NCBI GenBank assembly: GCA_003645115.1
Contig: QNEG01000134.1
Coordinates: forward strand, 1 to 5,377
Source: a bacterium
GTDB taxonomy: Bacteria; UBP14; UBA6098; B30-G16
Reading direction: 5' to 3'
DNA: 5,377 bases
The notes under the pieces are model-generated. The model saw only the letters and a list, made by a program, of their open reading frames with translations, did no database searches and was not told where the DNA came from. The translations under genes were made by a program, and so were the position numbers. Positions 1 through 5,377 of the stretch are shown here, in pieces. Every line of letters begins with the position of its first letter. Positions within the stretch are counted from its first letter, which is position 1.

Positions 1-2
1 TC

Positions 3-24
3 GCAATATTCAGCCAGTTATCGC
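3..24 (-). terminator. Weak stem-loop just after the stop codon, possibly part of a terminator cut by the window edge
   Basis: Immediately after TAA the minus strand reads GCGATA (24-19), a 10-base loop, then TATTGC (8-3), a 6-bp stem with one G-U pair. No T-tract is visible because the window ends two bases later. It could be the start of a terminator or chance. The evidence is slight. Confidence 0.2.
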
Positions 25-3000
25 TTATCGAAGTAGAATCATCTTCCGGGTCAATGTTTCCTCGCTGGTAGTCAGCTTATAGAAATACACTCCACTGACA
101 GCGTCTCTGCCATTATTGTCCTTTCCATCCCATCGAATTGTATGTCTTCCAGCGGAAACCTCATCATCCACCAGTGTCTTTATTTTTTGTCCGAGCATAT
201 TAAATATTTCCAGCTTCACATTATCGCTCTGTGGTAGGTCGAATGTGATATCTGTAATCGGATTGAACGGATTTGGCTTGTTCTGATACAGTGCCAGGAC
301 ATCGGGAAGTCTTCCGCCAGCGAATGCAACCTTATAGGTTCCTGGTTCCAGTGTGGCAGAATTTTCAATCACCATATCACCGACCACAATCGGTCTATCG
401 GTGGTGATATCCACAGTGTTTGTAATTACGAGAGTCCAATGCGGTTCTGGTCTGACATCTCGCATCAGTCTCATATTATCAGCCATCAGATAAGCGGAAT
501 GAGTTTGATTCACTGGTGCAGGTGGTAATAACCAATCCAATTCTCTATCTGGAGCATTAGTGGCATCCGGCTGAACCGCCAGTATAAGTTTCTCACCGTT
601 TATATCCAGATTAGCAATATCCACAGCTGCGAGTGGGTCAGAGTATTTGACATCCCGAAGCCAGGATGCTTCCACTGATATTTCCGCGCTGGAATAACCA
701 GCCGGTAAATCGAGATATGCCCAATATCCCTTGCCAGCATAAATGGCAGGTGCATATTCATAGCCGCCGGTTTCCGTGTCGAACGAATATACTCCCCACA
801 GTGCATCAGCTGGAATAGTGGTCACATGACCATCTGCGGGGTCCCAGCTTACTCCACCGAAATCATATACCGAACCCATAGTAATCCATCCCACCGGTCC
901 ATTTATGGTATATTCATAAATCGGCGTCCCCGAGACAGAGAATGAGATTTCGTCTGGTTCGCCAACATCGGGAATATACAGCACAAAGTATGCATAACCC
1001 GGATGAATTATAGTGGGGTTTTCATAAGCCATCGACCAGGGATTATATCTGAATACCTGATGAGCGGGCACACGGAATACCGCTGTCGGCGATGGGTCTG
1101 TAGGTTGAACCGGAACACTAACCAGATTCCATCCAGTATGCAATGTGATGAATTCTGGAGTGAAATTGATAAATATAGCTTCTGCGGCATCATATACATA
1201 GTGGTCTGTAGAGCGCATATCCAGATATCCATTTATCACGAAAGCGCCATATTCTGGTAATGCGGTAGTATCCCACCACAATGTTCCAGCGGTGGTTCCT
1301 GTCCATACTGTCCAGATAGGTTCTGCGCTATCCAATGATTTTATGTCCTTTATCAATCGTTCAGAATCCAACAAGAATGAAGGTGGCACTACTGGATATC
1401 CTGCAGTATCTGGAGGAAGTGGTGGAGCCATCACATCGATACCCTCATCATAACCATCGGTAGCGCCGTATGCGGCACCCATTACCAGGACTCCAGTATC
1501 GCCAGATGCCCAAATTGTATCGCCGGTAGCAGTATCGTATGTCCATACCACAGGAACCAGCATCAAATCGAGCAACCAACCTGGAGTTATGCTAAATTCA
1601 TATTCATATATGGTCTCATTACCCACCAGGTCTCCTGCGAAACAATAATGCTCGGGAGCATCCTGAATTTCAAACTGAACCTCGACATCTGCTCCACGGC
1701 TGGGGAAGAATATCTCGGTCAGTGTTAGATCGATAGTGAACAGATATTCACCGAAAATCAATTCATCCACTGTCCAGATACCGGTGCTATCATCGTAAGG
1801 ATATGAATAAACTGTGGTTTCTGTTTCGGTCATCACAGATACATTGAGAACAGCCGTGGATTCCACGACACCAGCGGGGTCGGTAACCGAGAATATCATC
1901 TGCTCCATAGCTTCCTCGACCACTTCTCCTTCTTCTGGCAGGACAGCCAGCACCTCAGGAGATGTAAGATCGACAGTGAATTCGATATCGGTAGGCACCG
2001 GACTTCCAAAACCACTGGTAATAGTGTTTCCTGCGACATCCCCCACTCTGGCGAGAGTGAAATCTACCACCTGACCATCGCTATATGCAAATGTGGGAGT
2101 GTAAATCAGTGTATCACCAGAGATGCTCAATTCTGAATCATCTATGGTATAGATTACGCCCTCCACAATCAGCATAATGGTTTCCGCATCGATACCCAGA
2201 TTATCCTCAAGCAATATTTTAATTTTCTGAGTAGGGCAAGCGCTGACACTTTCATCCAGCGGTTCAATTAAAGTGGCTGAAGGTGGCATATTATCGATAG
2301 TGAATTCCCAGCAATATGGTGTTCCCTCGGCGGCATTGGGGTAAAGACTGCAGTAATAATCCACTCCGTCATACAGATTTTCCAGACAAGCTTCCACCAC
2401 AGCGCCATCGGGGAAAGTAACTCCAGCGGCGCCGAGGTCGAGAGAAAGTCTGTCCCCATCCCACTGGCATTCCGGGTCGGTCACCGGGCTGTAATGAACT
2501 CCACCCACAGATAAGGCTACAAATTCTGTGGCAATTTCTCCGCTGAGTGAATCATCGATGGCGATAGATACTTCCAGGTGCTCACCAGAGGCATAGGTTG
2601 CTGGTTCTGGTTGAGGATCGAAATATACCGGACCGGTAAAATCGATAAAGAATCTCCAGGCATAATCGCCGATATACCAAAGTGGATTACCCAGCATATC
2701 CTCGGCATTTACTATCTGACAATCTATTTGTCTGCCATCATAGTATGTTCCAGCAGGTGGGTCGAATTGGAAATATCCTCCACCGAATGATTGCAGTGGA
2801 GAATAGATATTAGTATCGCAATCTATCAGCACGGAATCATCGCCAATATAAAGCCAATTGCATACTATCTCGGTATCCAATGAAGTAATATTATAAATTA
2901 CTCCCTCGAACATAAATTCCACGCTACTATCATCGATACCGTCGGGGTCGAACAATCTGAATGTGATAACCTGTTCCGGGCAGGCTGTATAAGTGCCATT

Positions 3001-5235
3001 TTCCGGTTCGATTTCCTGGACATAAGGTCCACCCACGGTGAAGAATGTCCAGGTCACCGGGTCATATTCGTATGCATAATGATTAGCCTCGCAAATATCG
3101 ATAGAATCGGTAATATCGTAAAATACCACCATAATAGTATCACCCTGTGCCCAGCTAATTCCGGCACGCTCGGGATAATAGGTAAATGTTCCAGTATGGG
3201 TCTCAGAATCCCAACTCCATTCATATTCTGCGCTTATCTCTAATGGATATGGTAAACTATCTATCACGATAGAACCGCCGGAATATTCGATTCTTGCTCG
3301 TAATGTGTGAGGATTGATTATTCCATATTCATCGCCCAGAGTAATGGTTATTGGCATCAAAGTATCCATCGTGATTGTATTATGAGCGGGTGTATATGAG
3401 ATGAAGTATGGAGCACTTCTATCTGCGGTAACATCCCACCATACATTATGCGATTCCAATGGATTACCGAATAGGTCATCACAGGAAAGCAATTCCACAT
3501 GAAGAGTCTCGCCCTCATAGATTGGCGGATTGGGAACGATTGAAACTTGAGTCCCTACCTGTTCCAGACCGGTAGTAGTAGTCATTATAGGATGCAACGG
3601 TGATGGTTCCTCGGAGGGCAAATCGAATGTCCCAGAATAATTGCCCCAGCCATATTCACAATATATTCTTTTGGTAACCGCTGGCAATTCATCATAAGTT
3701 GCCACTATAGTATCGTAAATATAAGTCACCTCGGGGTTCATCTGGCTGACGAACATAAGCTCCAGGCTATCGTTGGTCATATCATCATCGCCGAACGCAC
3801 ATCCCACAGTATCAAAATTATAATAGAAATAATATTCGCTGTTTAGATAGCCGAAGAAAATATCGAAATCGAGTCCTGTGGAACTATCCCATACCACTGC
3901 CAGACGATAATGAGAATATCTATCCACAGTTACGGATGTATAAAGTGATTCAGAGATTTCTGCGCTATTTTCTATAGTTCGGTTTCTATTATTTATCACT
4001 GTTTCGAAATCGGTCCACCAGCCATCTACATCGGTCAACGGGTGCACAAAGAACAATGTATCCATTATAGTATCTGAAGCGGTATAAATTGTATCCACCA
4101 CAAAACTCTGGATAACGTACGCACTTCTCCAGTAGAAACTTCTTTTGGGCCAAACTACTCTGAAGAATGTATCGGGAACGAATATATGCCAATAGGTAGC
4201 TGCGTAGTCCCAGATAGGTGTGGAACTGGCTAATGGCGAAGTCAAATCCAGTATAGCATCACGGAACTGGAAAGTCAATGTAGATGGGTCGATACCGTTA
4301 GCATCGAATAAATTGAAAGTGAATTCCAGGTCTGTGCAGGAAGACCGAATAGCTCGACCAGTAATCCTGCTCGGTGAAACCAATGTCCCCGTGGGTCCTA
4401 AATAATCCAGATAGAAATAGAAGCCATTTATTGGAAGTTCCTGCAATGAATTCGGTGAACCATAATCTGGAGTATCATCGAAACCGGTAATCTCCATCCA
4501 GATAGTGTCCATTGGAGCCCATCCGGTCAAAAAGAATGTCACTCTGTCTGCGTAATGCTCGACATAAGTGGTATCCTCCTCGAATGTGGTATCGGAATCC
4601 ACAATCACTGTATCGATAGTAATTATTGTATCTACTGAAATTACCACATCATTTTCCCATTCCAGTTCTGGTGATGGATATGTATATGTCATTCCATTTA
4701 CTTCGACCTCCACGGTTAGCGGGTCCATATCGCTATATTCATCCACTATATACCATTCACCCACTATAGTATCACCGGGTAGTATGGTATCGCCGAAAGT
4801 GGCGGGACCGAGCACCACCGGGAACGATTCGATATCCACACCCTGCAATCCTCGAGAAATCACCTCGGGACCGGAAAGGTCAACATTAAAAGTGAATACC
4901 AGTGGCAATCCCTCCAGTGTATCACCCGACCAGGTCAACACTACCGCCAGCGAACAGACTACCTCGCCCTCGGAATAAGCAGTAGAAGGTGTAAAATAGA
5001 GGTTCGCTGGTGCCCAGGTCAGTTCTGATGAGGATGTAGTATATGCAGTGCCATCCACCCAAAGTTCTATAGTAGATGGGTCTATTGAACTGGGGGAAGT
5101 AAATGTAATCACCACCGATTGCAATGGGTCTGAAGTAGTGCTTCCATCTGTGGGTATCGCAGCATAAACACTCTGCGCCAATGCCGGCACAACAAACATC
5201 AGTAAAATCAGTGCCGAAAGTCCAATCCGTCTCAT
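25..5235 (-). CDS. Giant secreted multidomain Ig-like repeat protein with type A C-terminal sorting (FlgD-Ig-like) domain
   Basis: This encodes a complete 1736-residue exported protein of unknown specific function. What is seen: a Sec-type signal peptide (1-20); about eight diverged Ig-like units (about 22-1216) with a recurring pattern of D-x-x-GID-x-x-T, then VEGVIYT-like strand, W, Y-x-P-x-x-x-Y-S-x-G, D-x-x-GN and F-x-V-D-x-x-x-P; a module duplicated at 1246-1357 and 1545-1639; two GW units (1361-1521); and a type A C-terminal domain (1643-1736). The ATG is supported by TAAGGAGG four bases upstream and by an in-frame TAA at 5245-5247 that overlaps this site, so no upstream extension is possible. 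The body is rich in D, E, T, Y, W and F and nearly free of lysine. There are 16 cysteines, all after the signal peptide. No protease, glycosidase or other catalytic motif was recognised. From family knowledge, such proteins are typically secreted or surface-attached in FCB bacteria. A structural or adhesive role is inference. The gene appears monocistronic within the window. Confidence 0.95.
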   Translation of the reverse strand: MRRIGLSALILLMFVVPALAQSVYAAIPTDGSTTSDPLQSVVITFTSPSSIDPSTIELWVDGTAYTTSSSELTWAPANLYFTPSTAYSEGEVVCSLAVVLTWSGDTLEGLPLVFTFNVDLSGPEVISRGLQGVDIESFPVVLGPATFGDTILPGDTIVGEWYIVDEYSDMDPLTVEVEVNGMTYTYPSPELEWENDVVISVDTIITIDTVIVDSDTTFEEDTTYVEHYADRVTFFLTGWAPMDTIWMEITGFDDTPDYGSPNSLQELPINGFYFYLDYLGPTGTLVSPSRITGRAIRSSCTDLEFTFNLFDANGIDPSTLTFQFRDAILDLTSPLASSTPIWDYAATYWHIFVPDTFFRVVWPKRSFYWRSAYVIQSFVVDTIYTASDTIMDTLFFVHPLTDVDGWWTDFETVINNRNRTIENSAEISESLYTSVTVDRYSHYRLAVVWDSSTGLDFDIFFGYLNSEYYFYYNFDTVGCAFGDDDMTNDSLELMFVSQMNPEVTYIYDTIVATYDELPAVTKRIYCEYGWGNYSGTFDLPSEEPSPLHPIMTTTTGLEQVGTQVSIVPNPPIYEGETLHVELLSCDDLFGNPLESHNVWWDVTADRSAPYFISYTPAHNTITMDTLMPITITLGDEYGIINPHTLRARIEYSGGSIVIDSLPYPLEISAEYEWSWDSETHTGTFTYYPERAGISWAQGDTIMVVFYDITDSIDICEANHYAYEYDPVTWTFFTVGGPYVQEIEPENGTYTACPEQVITFRLFDPDGIDDSSVEFMFEGVIYNITSLDTEIVCNWLYIGDDSVLIDCDTNIYSPLQSFGGGYFQFDPPAGTYYDGRQIDCQIVNAEDMLGNPLWYIGDYAWRFFIDFTGPVYFDPQPEPATYASGEHLEVSIAIDDSLSGEIATEFVALSVGGVHYSPVTDPECQWDGDRLSLDLGAAGVTFPDGAVVEACLENLYDGVDYYCSLYPNAAEGTPYCWEFTIDNMPPSATLIEPLDESVSACPTQKIKILLEDNLGIDAETIMLIVEGVIYTIDDSELSISGDTLIYTPTFAYSDGQVVDFTLARVGDVAGNTITSGFGSPVPTDIEFTVDLTSPEVLAVLPEEGEVVEEAMEQMIFSVTDPAGVVESTAVLNVSVMTETETTVYSYPYDDSTGIWTVDELIFGEYLFTIDLTLTEIFFPSRGADVEVQFEIQDAPEHYCFAGDLVGNETIYEYEFSITPGWLLDLMLVPVVWTYDTATGDTIWASGDTGVLVMGAAYGATDGYDEGIDVMAPPLPPDTAGYPVVPPSFLLDSERLIKDIKSLDSAEPIWTVWTGTTAGTLWWDTTALPEYGAFVINGYLDMRSTDHYVYDAAEAIFINFTPEFITLHTGWNLVSVPVQPTDPSPTAVFRVPAHQVFRYNPWSMAYENPTIIHPGYAYFVLYIPDVGEPDEISFSVSGTPIYEYTINGPVGWITMGSVYDFGGVSWDPADGHVTTIPADALWGVYSFDTETGGYEYAPAIYAGKGYWAYLDLPAGYSSAEISVEASWLRDVKYSDPLAAVDIANLDINGEKLILAVQPDATNAPDRELDWLLPPAPVNQTHSAYLMADNMRLMRDVRPEPHWTLVITNTVDITTDRPIVVGDMVIENSATLEPGTYKVAFAGGRLPDVLALYQNKPNPFNPITDITFDLPQSDNVKLEIFNMLGQKIKTLVDDEVSAGRHTIRWDGKDNNGRDAVSGVYFYKLTTSEETLTRKMILLR
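28..309 (-). other. C-terminal type A sorting / FlgD-Ig-like domain (residues 1643-1736)
   Basis: Signatures in order: LYQNKPNPFNP (1649-1659), T-D-I-T-F-D-L-P, V-K-L-E-I-F-N-M-L-G-Q-K-I-K-T-L (1673-1688), AGRHTIRWDGKDNNGR (1695-1710), VSGVYFYKL (1713-1721) and the terminal TRKMILLR. This is a full-length match to the type A C-terminal domain (TIGR04183-like; overlapping FlgD Ig-like). In Bacteroidota it targets passengers to the type IX secretion system. In several candidate phyla the same domain occurs without a confirmed T9SS, so the route here is inferred, not proven. It is lysine-rich (7 of 94 residues), in sharp contrast with the passenger. Confidence 0.93.
319..603 (-). other. Linker/beta module, diverged second copy (residues about 1545-1639)
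   Basis: This aligns with the first copy at 1246-1357. LILAVQPDATNAPDRELDWL matches VLVMGAAYGATDGYDEGIDV in spacing, PPAPV matches PPLPP, SAYLMADNMRLMRDVRPEP matches SFLLDSERLIKDIKSLDS, and HWTLVI matches IWTVWT. The copy ends in strands (VVGDMVIENSATLEPGTYKV) that lead straight into the C-terminal domain. The second half diverges and looks more like the carboxypeptidase-regulatory or Ig-type ending, so homology is best supported for its first 60 residues. Confidence 0.55.
673..1155 (-). repeat. Two tandem GW units (residues 1361-1440 and 1441-1521)
   Basis: Unit 1 starts LHTGWNLVSVPVQP (1365-1378) and ends in VFRYNPWSMAYENP...IHPGYAYFVLY. Unit 2 starts INGPVGWITMGSV (1443-1455) and ends in GVYSFDTETGGYEYAP...IYAGKGYWAYLDLP. 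Both share GW near the start and a shared later pattern: V-[FY]-x-[FY]-[ND], then [AG]YE, P-x-I, G-x-[AG]-Y-[FW]. This marks an internal duplication at protein level. 'GWNLVS[VL]P' segments recur in secreted proteins of FCB and candidate-phylum bacteria, typically just before the sorting domain. The biochemical role is not known. The units sit between the two copies of the ATDGYD-type module. Confidence 0.65.
1165..1500 (-). other. Linker/beta module, first copy (residues about 1246-1357)
   Basis: The module starts with a strand (GVLVMGAAYG), then ATDGYDEGIDVMAPPLPP (1258-1275), a short proline-rich stretch, SFLLDSERLIKDIKS (1286-1300), an IWTVWT strand and further strands up to FINF. From general familiarity, the combination G-A-T-D-G-Y-D, D-x-x-A-P-P and a following R-L-x-x-D-I is common just before type A C-terminal domains in large FCB proteins. 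The function is unknown; it is probably an Ig-like packing domain. A diverged second copy lies at residues 1545-1639, downstream of the GW units. Confidence 0.6.
1588..5172 (-). repeat. Array of about eight diverged Ig-like beta-sandwich repeats (residues about 22-1216)
   Basis: Approximate units by residue: R1 22-123, R2 123-282, R3 281-606 (interrupted), R4 608-734, R5 737-868, R6 869-983, R7 984-1092, R8 1093-1216. Most units open with a P-x-x-G/D-x-x-x-x turn, followed by a strand and D-x-x-GID-x-x-T (DANGIDPST at 311-319, DPDGIDDSS at 763-771, DNLGIDAET at 1011-1019). Then come a VEGVIYT-like strand, a YTP-x-x-AYSDG-like turn (FTPSTAYSEG in R1, YTPTFAYSDG in R7), a D-x-x-GN turn (DLFGNP, DMLGNP, DVAGN, DLVGN), and F-x-V-D-x-x-x-PEV leading into the next unit (VDLSGPEV at 118-125, VDLTSPEV at 1088-1095). 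R1 and R7 are the clearest pair. R2, R4, R6 and R8 are more degenerate. The folds resemble bacterial Ig-like or cadherin-like domains found in FCB surface proteins. The exact Pfam family cannot be named by eye. They probably form a rigid stalk, and the acidic turns may bind calcium. Confidence 0.75.
3550..4209 (-). other. Inserted region of about 220 residues within Ig-like repeat 3 (residues about 343-562)
   Basis: Repeat 3 begins normally (DANGIDPSTL at 311-320, strand, then PIW at 340-342). The expected next element, the V-x-x-x-P-x-x-x-Y-x-x-G turn, appears only at about 564-574 (SIVPNPPIYEGETLHV starts at 565), followed by DLFGNP and a normal repeat end. The intervening stretch is therefore read as a nested domain. 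Its first part (343-400) is very aromatic and carries several D-T-I/L motifs. Its second part (about 433-540) has L-A-V-V-W-D, then D-F-D-I (456-459), then GDDDMTNDSLELM (482-494), then an aromatic strand and YSGTF. That order loosely recalls the DLDL...E pattern of YfaP/DUF2135-like or PPC-like beta-sandwiches. This family assignment is tentative. Alternatively R3 is two truncated repeats flanking an independent domain. Confidence 0.5.
5176..5235 (-). other. Sec signal peptide (residues 1-20)
   Basis: The N-terminus has a basic n-region (MRR), a hydrophobic core (residues 4-17, IGLSALILLMFVVP) and an A-x-A signal peptidase I site at A18-L19-A20, giving cleavage before Q21. A second possible site is V23-Y24-A25 before A26. 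No cysteine occurs near the cleavage point (the first is C94), so this is not a lipoprotein signal. Export across the inner membrane is well supported. Final localisation depends on the C-terminal domain. Confidence 0.93.
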
Positions 5236-5239
5236 CTTG

Positions 5240-5247
5240 CCTCCTTA
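5240..5247 (-). promoter_or_regulatory. Shine-Dalgarno site TAAGGAGG
   Basis: On the minus strand the bases TAAGGAGG lie four bases upstream of the ATG at 5233-5235, a near-perfect complement to the 16S rRNA 3' end. Its TAA is in frame with the gene and closes any upstream extension, which fixes the start. The spacing is slightly short, but the strength of the match suggests efficient translation. Strong SD use is notable because many Bacteroidota genes lack an SD. Confidence 0.9.
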
Positions 5248-5287
5248 GTTTTTAATTTTTTGTCATCATCAAACAAATAAACTGCCC

Positions 5288-5304
5288 CATCTTTAAACAA
5301 GATG
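5288..5304 (-). promoter_or_regulatory. Small stem-loop in the 5' leader, predicted at the transcript 5' end
   Basis: CATCTT (5304-5299), a five-base loop GTTTA, and AAGATG (5293-5288) form a perfect 6-bp stem on the minus strand. If the promoter call is right, the mRNA begins one base before the stem, so it would be a 5'-terminal hairpin of the kind that can protect messages from decay. There is no T-tract directly after it, so it is not a terminator. The stem is weak and could be chance. Confidence 0.35.
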
Positions 5305-5309
5305 TAAGA

Positions 5310-5339
5310 CAAAATTATTTTTCTTTTTCATATTGTCAA
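5310..5339 (-). promoter_or_regulatory. Candidate promoter: TTGACA, 16 bp, TAATTTTG
   Basis: On the minus strand a perfect TTGACA (5339-5334) is followed by 16 bp and TAATTT (5317-5312), a partial -10 hexamer. The extended string TAATTTTG (5317-5310) fits the Bacteroidetes-type -7 element TAnnTTTG exactly, and TTG lies 19 bp upstream of it, within the spacing described for the -33 element. Transcription would start near A at 5305, leaving a leader of about 70 nt. The region is very AT-rich, so chance matches to AT-rich boxes are possible. The TTGACA makes this the best candidate. Confidence 0.55.
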
Positions 5340-5340
5340 G

Positions 5341-5377
5341 TGAAATCTATCAATCAAATATTATAACAAAATTATAA
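5341..5377 (-). promoter_or_regulatory. AT-rich upstream edge with two TATAAT boxes, possible second promoter
   Basis: On the minus strand two perfect TATAAT hexamers occur at 5376-5371 and 5365-5360. A second TAATTTTG string, identical to the one in the main candidate promoter, occurs at 5374-5367. Any -35 partner lies outside the window. These may belong to an upstream promoter of this gene or be AT-rich chance. No gene is visible in this stretch on either strand. Confidence 0.25.

Noticed and set aside
1003..1260. Plus- and minus-strand short open frames overlapping the GW units
   Set aside because: They overlap the well-supported coding frame in other frames, with no ribosome site or recognisable domain.
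1814..2074. Plus-strand open frame of 86 codons
   Set aside because: Antisense shadow of Ig repeats 7-8; composition mirrors the real gene and there is no independent signal.
2160..2950. DNA-level repeats between Ig units 5 and 7 (shared EGVIY segment)
   Set aside because: Similarity is clear only in protein. The nucleotide sequences differ at many positions, so this is an old duplication and not a recent or recombining DNA repeat.
4568..4978. Plus-strand open frame of 136 codons, serine/threonine-rich
   Set aside because: It lies wholly antisense to Ig repeats 1-2 of the large gene. Its Ser/Thr/Val/Ile bias is what the complement of Asp/Thr/Glu-rich codons produces. No start context or known motif.
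5176..5235. Lipoprotein signal or LPXTG-type anchoring
   Set aside because: There is no cysteine near the signal cleavage site, the first cysteine being residue 94, and the C-terminus is a type A sorting domain without an LPXTG motif, hydrophobic segment and basic tail.
5259..5277. Second leader hairpin TTTGT...ACAAA
   Set aside because: A 5-bp, almost all A-T stem with a 9-base loop in a 22% GC region is expected by chance.
1..5377. CRISPR array, IS element, tRNA or phage module
   Set aside because: No regularly spaced identical repeats, terminal inverted repeats, transposase motifs or tRNA-like folds were seen. Nearly all of the window is one coding frame.

Overview
The window is almost entirely one very large gene on the minus strand. 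It encodes a 1736-residue exported, multidomain beta-rich protein. The gene is intact: it has a start codon with a near-perfect Shine-Dalgarno sequence, a Sec signal peptide, a long extracellular body and a complete C-terminal sorting-type domain ending in a TAA stop. I see no second protein gene, tRNA, rRNA, CRISPR array or insertion sequence.

Organism: the C-terminal domain carries the NKPNPFNP, GQKIKTL and WDGKDNNG...SGVYFYKL signatures followed by a terminal KMILLR. This is the type A (Por secretion tail / FlgD-Ig-like) C-terminal domain, widespread in Bacteroidota and in uncultured FCB-group and neighbouring candidate phyla such as Cloacimonadota-, Marinimicrobia- or WOR-3-like lineages. 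The putative promoter also contains a match to the Bacteroidetes-type TAnnTTTG element. I infer an FCB-superphylum or related Gram-negative bacterium, probably uncultured. The phylum cannot be settled from one gene.

Layout, read 5' to 3' on the minus strand (descending plus coordinates): an AT-rich leader (5377-5248; 28 G/C of 130) with a candidate promoter (5339-5310), a small hairpin predicted at the mRNA 5' end (5304-5288) and the ribosome binding site (5247-5240). Then the coding region: signal peptide (residues 1-20); about eight Ig-like beta-sandwich repeats (about 22-1216), the third apparently split by an insert of about 220 residues; a first copy of an 'ATDGYD...APP...RLIKDI' module (1246-1357); two tandem 'GW' units (1361-1521); a diverged second copy of the module (1545-1639); and the C-terminal sorting domain (1643-1736). 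Only 24 bases lie beyond the stop codon.

Function: no catalytic motif is recognisable. The architecture suits a surface-attached or secreted rod-like structural or adhesion protein, with the Ig array as stalk and a C-terminal domain for outer-membrane export or anchoring. The role and ligand are unknown. The most unusual aspects are the repeated insertions at one loop of the Ig fold, the module-GW-GW-module arrangement before the C-terminal domain, and the extreme lysine depletion of the exported region compared with the lysine-rich C-terminal domain.
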